From: JANLQX01 sp031381685
GTDB lineage: Bacteria; Actinomycetota; Acidimicrobiia; Acidimicrobiales; JANYDT01
Reading direction: 5' to 3'
Length of the DNA: 29,043 bases
Assembly (NCBI GenBank): GCA_031381685.1
Contig: JANMYF010000221.1
Span: 1 to 29,043, forward strand
Shown: one piece after another, positions 1-7,740 of the stretch
Layout of the letters: every line of letters starts with the position of its first letter
How positions within the stretch are numbered: the stretch's first letter is position 1
The notes under the pieces: model-generated
The model's database searches: none
What the model was told of the DNA's origin: nothing
The model's input: only the letters and a program-made list of their open reading frames with translations
Translations under genes and position numbers: made by a program

Positions 1-184
1 TGATGTCGGCGCCGGCCTCGATGAAGCTGCGGTATAGACCCTGCACCCGCTCGGGATGATCGATGTTCCAGAACTCCGGCGGCTCACCTGACGAGAGCCC
101 CATCTGGAAGTAGTTCGTGCCTGTTGCACCGTCGGCCAGAAGCGGCTTACCGAGGGCAAGGAGGTCAGCGAGAGAAGAACGCAC
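1..184 (-). CDS. Homocysteine S-methyltransferase family protein, N-terminal fragment (left edge)
   Basis: The reading frame runs off the left edge, so only about 61 N-terminal residues are visible. They include KPLLADGATGTNYFQMGL, then a PPEFWNIDHPERV segment and an EAGADI segment. This is the usual opening of the pfam S-methyl_trans (homocysteine/betaine-homocysteine methyltransferase) TIM barrel, which moves a methyl group to homocysteine to make methionine. The zinc-binding cysteines lie beyond the edge, so the methyl donor cannot be read. I place the start at GTG 184; the purine-rich GGGAG directly before it is too close for a normal ribosome site, so the start is uncertain. It follows the sarcosine oxidase genes on the same strand and fits a betaine pathway (inference), but the strong hairpin at 258-313 lies between them and may separate the transcripts. 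Confidence 0.75.
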   Translation of the reverse strand, partial: MRSSLADLLALGKPLLADGATGTNYFQMGLSSGEPPEFWNIDHPERVQGLYRSFIEAGADI

Positions 185-257
185 GCTCCCATTGTCGCCG
201 ATCCGAAGCCGCGCCGGGTGACCAACAGCGCGACCGCTCAAAAGGTTGTGTGGAGAG

Positions 258-313
258 TTGGCGCCGCGTTGTCGAGTTGGCGACGTCGCAAACTCGACAA
301 CCTGGCGCCAACC
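258..313. repeat. Long GC-rich hairpin between the SpoU-type and homocysteine methyltransferase genes
   Basis: The left arm GTTGGCGCC (258-266) pairs perfectly with GGCGCCAAC (305-313). After a 2-base internal mismatch, GTTGTCGAGT (269-278) pairs perfectly with ACTCGACAAC (293-302). The loop holds the palindrome GCGACGTCGC (281-290). The element starts 23 bases past the stop codon of the methyltransferase gene at 337-1119. It could be a terminator or processing hairpin, but no clear U-run follows. Its outer arms share the word TTGGCGC/GCGCCAA with dyads at 21404-21487 and 28334-28417. Confidence 0.8.
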
Positions 314-336
314 AGCCACGCAATCGCGACAATGGG

Positions 337-1119
337 CTACCGGGTCAGCTCCCAGCAGGCGATGGCCGTGGCCGTGGCGACGTTGAGCGAGTCGATGCCG
401 CGAGCCATCGGGATTCGGGCACGCACGTCCGCCGTGGCCAAGGTGGTCGGCCCGAGGCCCATGCCCTCGGTGCCGACGAGCAGCGCGACTCTCTCGTGAT
501 GCGCCAGCCCGATCGTGCGCAGGTCGGCCGCAGCGGGATCCGGGGTCAGCGCAACGGTGAGAAAGCCTTGACCCCCGAGCGCTTCCGTGGCCGATGTGAT
601 GCGAACCCACGGCAGGTGCATCGTTGCCCCTCGCGACGCGGTCACGGCGCGTCGGTAGAGCGGATCGGCCGAGGTCGAGTCAACCAGGAGCGCATCGAAG
701 CCGAGCCCCGCTGCGCTGCGAGAGATCAGACCTACATTGACGGGGTTCCCGACGCCTTCGAGGACGACAAGCCGGCGAGCGTCGGCGAGCACCTCGTCGA
801 GCGTCCGTTCCGGAGGCCGCCGGAGGAGAGCCAGGACCCCCCGGTGCACGCCGAGACCGGTGATCTCGCCGATCAGCTTCGGCGAAGCCGCCAACACCGA
901 GCAGTTCGTCGGGAGGCCGGCCGGCGTCGGGTGTCGACTATCGATAAGCGCGCTGACGATCTCGAGACCAAGGGCGATTGCCTGGGCCAGTACGTCAGGT
1001 CCTTCGGCGACGAAACACCCGAACTCGTTGCGCAGGACGGGGTCGCGAAGTGACACGAATGCGGCGATTGCCGGATCATGACGGTCGGCGACTTCGCACC
1101 GCTCAACCTCGGGGGTCAC
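337..1119 (-). CDS. SpoU/TrmH family RNA 2'-O-ribose methyltransferase
   Basis: This 260-residue protein is a SpoU-class (SPOUT) S-adenosylmethionine-dependent RNA methyltransferase acting on rRNA or tRNA ribose. The three family motifs are present in order: the asparagine/arginine motif in NPVNVGLISRSAAGLG, LLVGTEGMGLG, and PMARGIDSLNVATATAIA, which form the trefoil-knot cofactor site. An N-terminal substrate-binding segment of about 100 residues precedes them, as in TrmH/RlmB-like proteins. I chose GTG 1119 because GGAG lies about 8 bases upstream and homology begins there; a longer open frame to 1278 overlaps the soxD-like gene and lacks family features. It sits 35 bases after that gene on the same strand, so it is probably co-transcribed, though its job is unrelated to sarcosine metabolism. 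The exact RNA target cannot be read from the sequence. Confidence 0.88.
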   Translation of the reverse strand: MTPEVERCEVADRHDPAIAAFVSLRDPVLRNEFGCFVAEGPDVLAQAIALGLEIVSALIDSRHPTPAGLPTNCSVLAASPKLIGEITGLGVHRGVLALLRRPPERTLDEVLADARRLVVLEGVGNPVNVGLISRSAAGLGFDALLVDSTSADPLYRRAVTASRGATMHLPWVRITSATEALGGQGFLTVALTPDPAAADLRTIGLAHHERVALLVGTEGMGLGPTTLATADVRARIPMARGIDSLNVATATAIACWELTR

Positions 1120-1154
1120 GCGAGCTCCGAGGGCGCAGCCGCGCAGGCATCGAA

Positions 1155-1400
1155 CTAGCCGACGTCGGCGATGACCCGGTCGACACGGGTGTCGCGGCGC
1201 ACGGTCGTCCATCGACGGCATCCTGCGGTGTGGAACCACCGTTCCACCGACGGGCCCTCGATGTTGTCGTAGAACCACACGTAGTCGACGTTGCGGGCGT
1301 CGGGGTCGGTGACGTCTTCGGGCACGGTGGGAAGCTCACCGCCGAAGGCGTATTCCTCCACGGATCGGCTGCCACAGTTCACACAGGTGATGAAGAGCAT
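1155..1400 (-). CDS. soxD: Sarcosine oxidase delta subunit
   Basis: This 81-residue protein begins MLFITCVNCGSR and contains GPSVERWFHTAGCRRW, the hallmarks of the SoxD family. That small subunit of heterotetrameric sarcosine oxidase normally binds zinc. CVNC near the N-terminus supplies two cysteines; a His and a Cys occur in FHTAGC near residue 60. The canonical delta subunit is about 90-100 residues, so this one is slightly short. The ATG at 1400 overlaps the stop of the beta subunit gene (TGATG), indicating translational coupling. It is the last of the four oxidase subunit genes in transcription order. Confidence in family is high; zinc binding is inferred from the residues. Confidence 0.9.
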   Translation of the reverse strand: MLFITCVNCGSRSVEEYAFGGELPTVPEDVTDPDARNVDYVWFYDNIEGPSVERWFHTAGCRRWTTVRRDTRVDRVIADVG

Positions 1401-2608
1401 CAGCGGGTCCCCGTCGATCCTTGATCGGCCATCGGATGGTCGGCGGCGAAGCGACTCAGCGAGAACGGTGCGATCATTTCGGGCACCGAACCCGTGGCGA
1501 TGTACTCCGCCATGTTCTCGCCGCCGGCGGGGATCGACTTGAAGCCCCAGGTGCCCCAGCCGGTGCTGACACAGAGACCGGCAACCCCCGTTGGGCCCAT
1601 GATCGGGGAGAAGTCGACGCTGACGTCGCAGCGGCCCGCCCACTGTCGGAGGATGCGGAGGTTCTTCACGAACGGCAGCAGATAGGCGATCTTTGTCGCG
1701 ACGCTCCCCATGGACTGGAACGTCGTCTCGCGTGCGTAGGTGGGCTGCGTCTCGAACTCGGCACCCATGAGCAGCTGCCCGCGTGCGGTCTGGCTCACGT
1801 AGCCGAGCAACTCGATCGACGACACGATCGCGCTGAGCTCCTGCGCGTAGGCGTTGGTGACGAAGGCCTGGAGCGGATGCGTCTTCACGGGAAGACGAAC
1901 CTTCGCCATGTTCATGACCTTCGTGACGTCGCCACCGACCGCGCTCATCACGATGCCGGCGGCGATCGGCCCGTTGGGTGTCTCGACCCCAACGACACGA
2001 TCACCGTCCATGGTGAGCCCCGTGACCGGGGTGTGCTGGAGCACATGAACACCCGCGCGCATCGCGCCCTGCGCGTAGGCCCAGACCACCCGGTCATGAC
2101 GAGCAGTTGCTCCGCCAGGCTGGTACGAGCCGCCCTTGATCGGATAGCGGCCACCGCCGCTGAGGTCGAGCTGCGGGCAGATCTCCTTCGCCTCGTCCGG
2201 CGTGACCATCACCGTGTTCGCGCCGCACGCCTGGTTCATCATCACGCGTGAGCGTTCCTGACGCATGCTGTTCTGCGAGTGGGCGAGCCACATGAGGCCC
2301 TTGGTGTTGTGCATGATCCAGCAGCCGGTTTCCTCCTCCAGGCGGGAGTAGAGCTCGAGGCTGTGCTGGTAGAAGCGGATCGACTCCGGGATGCCGTAGT
2401 TCGAGCGGATGATCGTCGTGTTCCGCCCCGAGTTGCCCGAGCCGATGTAGCTGGCGTCGAGCACGGCAACGTTGGTGATGCCGTGTCGGGCAGCAAGGTG
2501 GTACGCAGTGGACAGACCGTGACCGCCACCGCCGATGATGACCACGTCGTACGCGCGCCTTGGTTCGTGCCACTGGAGATCGAGCAGTGTTTCGACGAAC
2601 TCGTTCAT
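1400..2608 (-). CDS. soxB: Sarcosine oxidase beta subunit (flavoprotein)
   Basis: This 402-residue protein matches the usual length of the beta subunit of heterotetrameric sarcosine oxidase, which oxidises the N-methyl group of sarcosine. A Rossmann FAD motif, VVIIGGGGHGLSTAYHLAA, spans residues 22-40, followed by the acidic-turn segment VAVLDASYIGSGNSGRN. His171 in GGATARHD matches the position of the histidine that carries covalent FMN in known TSOX beta subunits (established for Corynebacterium-type enzymes; assigned here by motif). The C-terminal VSTGWGTWGFKSIPAGG closes the DAO-family fold. The ATG at 2608 overlaps the gamma gene stop by 4 bases. A longer open frame to 2743 was not used because it would invade the gamma gene and adds no family sequence. 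Confidence 0.93.
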   Translation of the reverse strand: MNEFVETLLDLQWHEPRRAYDVVIIGGGGHGLSTAYHLAARHGITNVAVLDASYIGSGNSGRNTTIIRSNYGIPESIRFYQHSLELYSRLEEETGCWIMHNTKGLMWLAHSQNSMRQERSRVMMNQACGANTVMVTPDEAKEICPQLDLSGGGRYPIKGGSYQPGGATARHDRVVWAYAQGAMRAGVHVLQHTPVTGLTMDGDRVVGVETPNGPIAAGIVMSAVGGDVTKVMNMAKVRLPVKTHPLQAFVTNAYAQELSAIVSSIELLGYVSQTARGQLLMGAEFETQPTYARETTFQSMGSVATKIAYLLPFVKNLRILRQWAGRCDVSVDFSPIMGPTGVAGLCVSTGWGTWGFKSIPAGGENMAEYIATGSVPEMIAPFSLSRFAADHPMADQGSTGTR

Positions 2609-2991
2609 CCGAGACGCTCCTCGAGCTCGTGCACGAAAGCGGTGGGACAGAACAACAGGAGCAGGTGGCGATGGCGCACCAGCTTGACCGGCACGGCGAG
2701 CAAGAGCCCCTGGCCCACCGTGGTTGTCGACGGCCATTCCCACTCGAGCGCTCGGGCAAGCTCGATGTCGCTATGGACCACAGCGACGCTGTACGAATGG
2801 TCAGTGGCGATGATGGCATGGGGATCGTCGATCGGACCGAGTTCGCGACCGGACAGGTCGAGCAGGATCTCGTCAGGGGCGATACGGATACGGACCCGGT
2901 CGCCGGATTCGGCCGCGAGGGCGTCGACCGAAGCAGGAGTAGCGACGACGCGGGAGAGCGTCATGGCCGAGAACGCACTACGCGCGAGCAC
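2605..2991 (-). CDS. soxG: Sarcosine oxidase gamma subunit
   Basis: This 128-residue protein lies between the alpha and beta genes and has the size and position of a small gamma subunit. Visible pieces include DRVRIRIAPDEILLDLSG, a HAIIATDHSYSVAVVHSDIE stretch and an HRHLLLLFCPTAFVHELEE tail, consistent with a divergent SoxG / GcvT-like fold. Sequence conservation in SoxG is low, so context carries part of the call. I chose GTG 2991, which has GGAGGG ending 5 bases upstream; the alternative ATG at 2964 has no good ribosome site. With this start the gene overlaps the end of the alpha gene by 14 bases and the beta gene start by 4 bases, so the three are likely translated together. Confidence 0.8.
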   Translation of the reverse strand: MLARSAFSAMTLSRVVATPASVDALAAESGDRVRIRIAPDEILLDLSGRELGPIDDPHAIIATDHSYSVAVVHSDIELARALEWEWPSTTTVGQGLLLAVPVKLVRHRHLLLLFCPTAFVHELEERLG

Positions 2992-5170
2992 GGCGGCCCT
3001 CCGTGTCGTAGAAAGGCGTCTCCGTGCGTGTGGCCTCGCGGCCATCGATGACCACCGTGGGCGGAATCACCTCGGGTGACCACTGTCGCTTCAGGAATCC
3101 GAGCATCACGGCATGGCCGAGGAGTGGTGAGTCGAACGACGTGGTGACGTGTCCGGCGACCACCCCGTCGACAAAGATCGGAGCGCCTTCCATCGGGGCC
3201 GGGCTCGGCATCTCGAACGCGAACAACTTGCGGTGATCCGCCAGCGTCTCCGTGCGGCGCAACGCCTCCTGGCCGAGGAAGAACGGCTTGCTCATCTTCA
3301 CCGCCCAGTCATGGTCGATGCGCCGTGGTGTCGTGTCGAGCTCCGTGTCCATGCCGACGATCACATGCCCCTTCTCCAGGCGCAGTCCGAACAGCGCCTG
3401 CAGTCCGTGGGGCTTGATGCCGAGGTCACGGCCGGCCTCCATCAGGGCCTGCCACAGCTTCACCGAGTCTGTGACCGAGTGGTGCAACTCCCACGACGCC
3501 TCACCGGTGAAGGACAGCCGCATCACGTGACACGCAATCCCGGCGACATCGAGGTGGGCGTGCTGGAGGAACTTCGGCGGCTCCGCGACGCCGAGGCGCT
3601 GCAGGAGCTCCCCTCCGCGAGGCCCGGTCACGTTGATCGCGCCGAGCGCCATCGTGCGATCCATCAGACGGATGTCGAGGTTCCACGTCTCGGCCCAGTC
3701 ACGCATCCACATCTCGGCGTTGGTGGCGCCGCCAGAGGTGAACGACAGCACGAAACGGGTGTCGGTCTCGCGGACGATCATGCCGTCGTCGATGAGGTGA
3801 CCACGCTCGTTCAGCAGTAGCACGTAACGAGAACGGCCGGGCTTGATGTCGGCCACGGTGGTCGGGTACAGCCGCTCGAGGAATTCGACCGAATCGGGAC
3901 CGGTGAGGATCATCTTGCCGAGGGTGCCGACGTCACCGATCGACACCGCCTCGCGAACGGCCCAGTATTCAGCCACATGATCGCCGTAGTTCCACGGACG
4001 CCACCACGAACCGAACCGGTCCATGTTCGCGCCCAGCGCAAGATGCTCATGGTGCAACGCCGTGCGGCGCCACGGATCGAGGTGGATGCCGGCCATCGCT
4101 TCGGCCATGGTGATCTGACGGGCCGCCGGGCGGGCCGTGAACGGCAGCGCGGGCTGTCCCGACCGTTCCGCAACGAACGCCCGCACATGGGGAAGGCAGA
4201 CCGAACCCTGGCAGGTTCCGGTGCCGGCGAGCGCGGAGCGCTTGATGAGCTCGACCTCGTGGAATCCGCGATTCCACACACCCCACAGATCCTCCACGGT
4301 CGTCTTCGAACATGGACACACTACGCCGCTCGTCGGGCAGACCGGGAGTGGGTGCGCCTCGGCCGCCGATCCGATCACCGAGACCGCCGGATCTTCATTG
4401 CTGCGGGAAAGGACATCGCGAGGTGACGATCCGAGACCGACGACCACCGAATCGCATTCGTACGTGCGCTGATCATCGTCGTGCAGACGAACGGTGACCG
4501 AGGTGACGCGCCCATCGTGACCATCGAATCGGACGAGTGAGCCCTCGACTCGCTCGCCGACAGACGCCGAGCCGATGGAGATGACCCTTCCCAGTTCGAC
4601 GCTGCGTTCGATGAGCTGCGCTGCCGCCTTCGGGGTGAAAATGCCGTTCAGACCGCTTCCGTCGCACACCGGGTGCACCTCGGCCGAGCCGGTGGCGATC
4701 ACGACCTGATGGGCATGCACATGGCGCATACCATCGGGTGTTCGGACCACGACGAGCGGCCCCGGGTAGACGGCGACGACCTCGTTGCCGTCGGTGGAGT
4801 CGAACACCAGAATGTCCTGACCATCGGCGCGCAGAGCGATCGCGGCCGCCGAACCGCTTCGACCGCCACCGACGATCACCACCTCAGCATGCTCGTGCGA
4901 GACCGGGACGGTCACATCCCCGATCGGCGTGAGCATCGAAGGCGCGCCTCCGGCGGGGTGGCGCTCGAGGACCATGCCCGGCCGCGCCGGGGTCTGGCAG
5001 GAGCGAACCCACGCCGTACCGTCGATCCGTCCGACGCAGTTGCCGCAGTCACCGCCCAGACAGAGCGTGCCCCCATGAGCGGGAGATTGACCGGCGCGAA
5101 GGAGCGCAACGGCAACCGAGTCACCGTCGACGTAGTCCAGCGGCTGTCCTTCAACAACAAGTCGAGGCAC
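2978..5170 (-). CDS. soxA: Sarcosine oxidase alpha-like subunit, short form with two Fe-S-type cysteine sets and a GcvT domain
   Basis: This 730-residue protein combines a ferredoxin-like domain (residues 1-75), an FAD/NAD-binding domain (GGGRSG at 101-106), a BFD-like segment (about 276-335) and a GcvT/aminomethyltransferase fold with its C-terminal barrel (about 365-730). The last would bind tetrahydrofolate to trap the released one-carbon unit. Canonical alpha subunits are roughly 950-1000 residues, so the FAD domain appears shortened. Cys37, Cys42, Cys45 and Cys58 form a 2Fe-2S ferredoxin spacing; Cys285, Cys287, Cys320 and Cys325 form the CxC...CxxxxC set of BFD domains. GTG 5170 has GGGAGA 5 bases upstream. 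It follows the dehydrogenase gene by 19 bases. It may belong to an Fe-S dehydrogenase variant rather than a true oxidase. Confidence 0.87.
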   Translation of the reverse strand: MPRLVVEGQPLDYVDGDSVAVALLRAGQSPAHGGTLCLGGDCGNCVGRIDGTAWVRSCQTPARPGMVLERHPAGGAPSMLTPIGDVTVPVSHEHAEVVIVGGGRSGSAAAIALRADGQDILVFDSTDGNEVVAVYPGPLVVVRTPDGMRHVHAHQVVIATGSAEVHPVCDGSGLNGIFTPKAAAQLIERSVELGRVISIGSASVGERVEGSLVRFDGHDGRVTSVTVRLHDDDQRTYECDSVVVGLGSSPRDVLSRSNEDPAVSVIGSAAEAHPLPVCPTSGVVCPCSKTTVEDLWGVWNRGFHEVELIKRSALAGTGTCQGSVCLPHVRAFVAERSGQPALPFTARPAARQITMAEAMAGIHLDPWRRTALHHEHLALGANMDRFGSWWRPWNYGDHVAEYWAVREAVSIGDVGTLGKMILTGPDSVEFLERLYPTTVADIKPGRSRYVLLLNERGHLIDDGMIVRETDTRFVLSFTSGGATNAEMWMRDWAETWNLDIRLMDRTMALGAINVTGPRGGELLQRLGVAEPPKFLQHAHLDVAGIACHVMRLSFTGEASWELHHSVTDSVKLWQALMEAGRDLGIKPHGLQALFGLRLEKGHVIVGMDTELDTTPRRIDHDWAVKMSKPFFLGQEALRRTETLADHRKLFAFEMPSPAPMEGAPIFVDGVVAGHVTTSFDSPLLGHAVMLGFLKRQWSPEVIPPTVVIDGREATRTETPFYDTEGRRARA

Positions 5171-5189
5171 TTGTTTCTCCCATCAACCG

Positions 5190-7703
5190 TTATGACCGCA
5201 TACGACTGCCGGCGGGGTCGAGCAAGGGCTCGTGCTGCAGGTGCGCCTTCCGGCGCTCGCCGATGATCTCGATCTCGAAGCCGTCGTTCCCCTTCTCGGC
5301 CAGCGCTGCCGGGATGTACCCGAGGGCGACCGACTTGCCGACGTAGTGGGCGAACCCGCCGGAGGTGATCCAACCGACGACCTTGGCGTTGCCGTCGGCG
5401 TCGGTGTGCCACACCGGTTCGTCGCCGATCACGTCGGCGGCATCATCACCTTCGGCCACATCGACGACGAAGGTGACGAGACGGCGCTCCGGACCACGGG
5501 CGAGCTCGGCTTCGTAGGCCGCTCGTCCGATGAAGTCGTGGTCGAGCTTCACGTAGCTCATGATCCCGGCTTCAAGTGGTGTGTAGATGGGCCGGTACTC
5601 GCGGAACCAGGTACCGAAGCTCTTCTCGAGCCGCAACGACAGCAGCGCCCGGAGACCGAAGAGCTTGATGCCGAACTCCTCGCCCGCCTCCATGATCCGG
5701 TCGAACAACGCGAGCTGATACTGCGGCTCGACCCACAGTTCGTATCCCAGATCCCCCGAATACGTGAGTCGTCCGACCAGGGCCGGAATCATGCCGCACT
5801 CCAGCTTGCGGAACGACATGAACGGGAAGGCCACATTCGACACATCGGCATCGGTCACCTTTGCCAGGACATCGCGAGCCCTCGGCCCGGCGATCGACAG
5901 ACCGGTGAGGCCCAGGCCCCGCACCTTGAAGTCGACACTTCCGTCGGTCGGCAGGTGATGCATGAACCAGCGCGAGTGGTGGACCTCGGCGGGGAGCGAA
6001 CCGAACAGGAAGAAGTGGTCCTCGGCGAGACGGGCGACGGTGAACTCCCCTTCGATGCGCCCGCGGTGGTTCAGCATTGCCGTGAGCGCGACTTTGCCGA
6101 CCTTGGGCATGCGTTGGGTGAGCAGGGTCGACAACCACGCCTCGGCACCTGAACCCGTCACCTCGTACTTGGCGAAGTTCGACACCTCCGTGAGACCGAC
6201 CGCCTCGCGCACGTTGCGGCACTCTGCGCCCACGACGGGGAAGGCGTTCGAGCGCTTGAACGTGACGTTCTCGACGGGGTCCTTGCCCGGCTCCTGGAAC
6301 CACAACGGCGACTCGAGGCCGAACGACGCACCCCAGACTGCGTTGGCGTCGCACTGGCGCCGGTACACCGGCGTGGTGAGCAACGGACGACCCGCCGGCA
6401 GTTCCTCATTCGGGAACTGGATGCGGAAGCGACGCTGGTAGTTCTCTCGTGCCTTCAGGGCGGTGTAGCCGAGCGTCGCGTAATCGCCGTAGCGGGCGAC
6501 GTCCATGCCCCAGATGTCCATGCCAGGGTCGCCTTCGGTCATCCATGCCGCCAGGGCAAGGCCGACGCCACCGCCTTGCGACAGACCGGCCATGACGCCG
6601 CATGCCGTCCAGAAGTTCCGCAGACCGCGAACGGGACCGACGAGAGGGTTCCCGTCGGGCGCAAAGGTGAACGGACCATTGATGACTCGCTTGATCCCGA
6701 CGTCCTGCAGCTTCGGATAGTGCTCGAAGGCGATGCTGAGCGGCTTCTCGAGGCGATCGAGGTCGGGCGTGAGCAGCTGTGCTCCGAACTCCCACGGGGT
6801 CTGCTTCGGCGACCACGCGACACAGTCGTACTCGTAGCTACCGAGCAGCATCGAATCGCCCTCTTGACGGAAGTAGGACTCTCCGGCGAAGTCGACCGAC
6901 ATGGGCAATTCCTTGCCGTGCTTTTCGCGATACTCCACGATCTCGGGCATGTCGTCGGTGAGCAGATACATGTGCTCGAAGGCGAGGACCGGGAGCTCAA
7001 TGCCGACCATGCGCCCGACCTCGCGCGCCCACAGACCACCGGCGTTCACGACGTGCTCGGCGTGGATGTCGCCCTTGTTCGTGCGCACCGTCCACGTGCC
7101 GTCGGCCCGCTGTTCCAGCGCCTCGACCATGGTGTGGCGATACACCTCGGCGCCGGCGTTCCTTGCGCAGATCGCGTAGGCGTGGGTCACGCCCGAGGGG
7201 TCGACGTGGCCTTCGTCGGGATCGTAGAGACACCCGAGGAAGTGCTTGGGGTCCAGCAACGGATGGATCTCGGCCGCTTCCGCCATCGAGATCATCTCCA
7301 GACCCATCCCCAGGTATCGGCCGCGGGCTTGCGCCATCTTCAGCCAGTCGAGCCGTTCCGGGGTGTCGGCGAGCATGATGCCCCCGGGCAGGTGGATCGA
7401 ACAGTTCTGCCCCGACTCCGCTTCGATCGTCTTGTAGAGGTTCACCGTGTACTGCTGGAGCTTGGCGACGTTCGGATCGCCGTTGAGCGTGTGCATGCCT
7501 CCTGCCGCATGCCAGGTCGAGCCGTGGGTGAGTTCCTTGCGCTCCAGGAGCACGACGTCGGTCCAGCCGGCCTTGGTGAGGTGGTAGAGCACGCTGGCGC
7601 CGACGACACCACCGCCGATCACTACGACGCGGGCGCTGGTGCGCATGCCGGACTCGGCGCGCCCTGAGAGGTCGTGGAGAACTGGTGCTTCTTGAACGGG
7701 CAT
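5190..7703 (-). CDS. Dimethylglycine/sarcosine dehydrogenase-like FAD protein with GcvT domain
   Basis: This 837-residue protein has the architecture of mitochondrial-type dimethylglycine and sarcosine dehydrogenases. An N-terminal DAO fold carries VVVIGGGVVGASVLYHLTKAG (from about residue 26). An FAO-type middle domain lies at about 430-490 and a GcvT domain with C-terminal barrel runs to the end. GSTWHAAGG holds His65, in the motif where these enzymes attach FAD covalently. The reaction oxidises an N-methyl group and passes formaldehyde to tetrahydrofolate. ATG 7703 is chosen because AGGA lies upstream and the flavin motif follows soon after; the open frame to 8045 overlaps the MttB gene and looks spurious. 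It is 37 bases after that gene. Dimethylglycine and sarcosine specificity cannot be separated by eye. Confidence 0.9.
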   Translation of the reverse strand: MPVQEAPVLHDLSGRAESGMRTSARVVVIGGGVVGASVLYHLTKAGWTDVVLLERKELTHGSTWHAAGGMHTLNGDPNVAKLQQYTVNLYKTIEAESGQNCSIHLPGGIMLADTPERLDWLKMAQARGRYLGMGLEMISMAEAAEIHPLLDPKHFLGCLYDPDEGHVDPSGVTHAYAICARNAGAEVYRHTMVEALEQRADGTWTVRTNKGDIHAEHVVNAGGLWAREVGRMVGIELPVLAFEHMYLLTDDMPEIVEYREKHGKELPMSVDFAGESYFRQEGDSMLLGSYEYDCVAWSPKQTPWEFGAQLLTPDLDRLEKPLSIAFEHYPKLQDVGIKRVINGPFTFAPDGNPLVGPVRGLRNFWTACGVMAGLSQGGGVGLALAAWMTEGDPGMDIWGMDVARYGDYATLGYTALKARENYQRRFRIQFPNEELPAGRPLLTTPVYRRQCDANAVWGASFGLESPLWFQEPGKDPVENVTFKRSNAFPVVGAECRNVREAVGLTEVSNFAKYEVTGSGAEAWLSTLLTQRMPKVGKVALTAMLNHRGRIEGEFTVARLAEDHFFLFGSLPAEVHHSRWFMHHLPTDGSVDFKVRGLGLTGLSIAGPRARDVLAKVTDADVSNVAFPFMSFRKLECGMIPALVGRLTYSGDLGYELWVEPQYQLALFDRIMEAGEEFGIKLFGLRALLSLRLEKSFGTWFREYRPIYTPLEAGIMSYVKLDHDFIGRAAYEAELARGPERRLVTFVVDVAEGDDAADVIGDEPVWHTDADGNAKVVGWITSGGFAHYVGKSVALGYIPAALAEKGNDGFEIEIIGERRKAHLQHEPLLDPAGSRMRS

Positions 7704-7740
7704 TTTGCGTGGTCCTGTAGGTCGGGAACGATTTGTGTGC

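Noticed and set aside
124..1053. Plus-strand open frame of 309 codons antisense to the SpoU-type gene
   Set aside because: Arginine-rich, no recognisable motif, and fully antisense to a gene with three clear SpoU motifs; typical of high-GC shadow frames.
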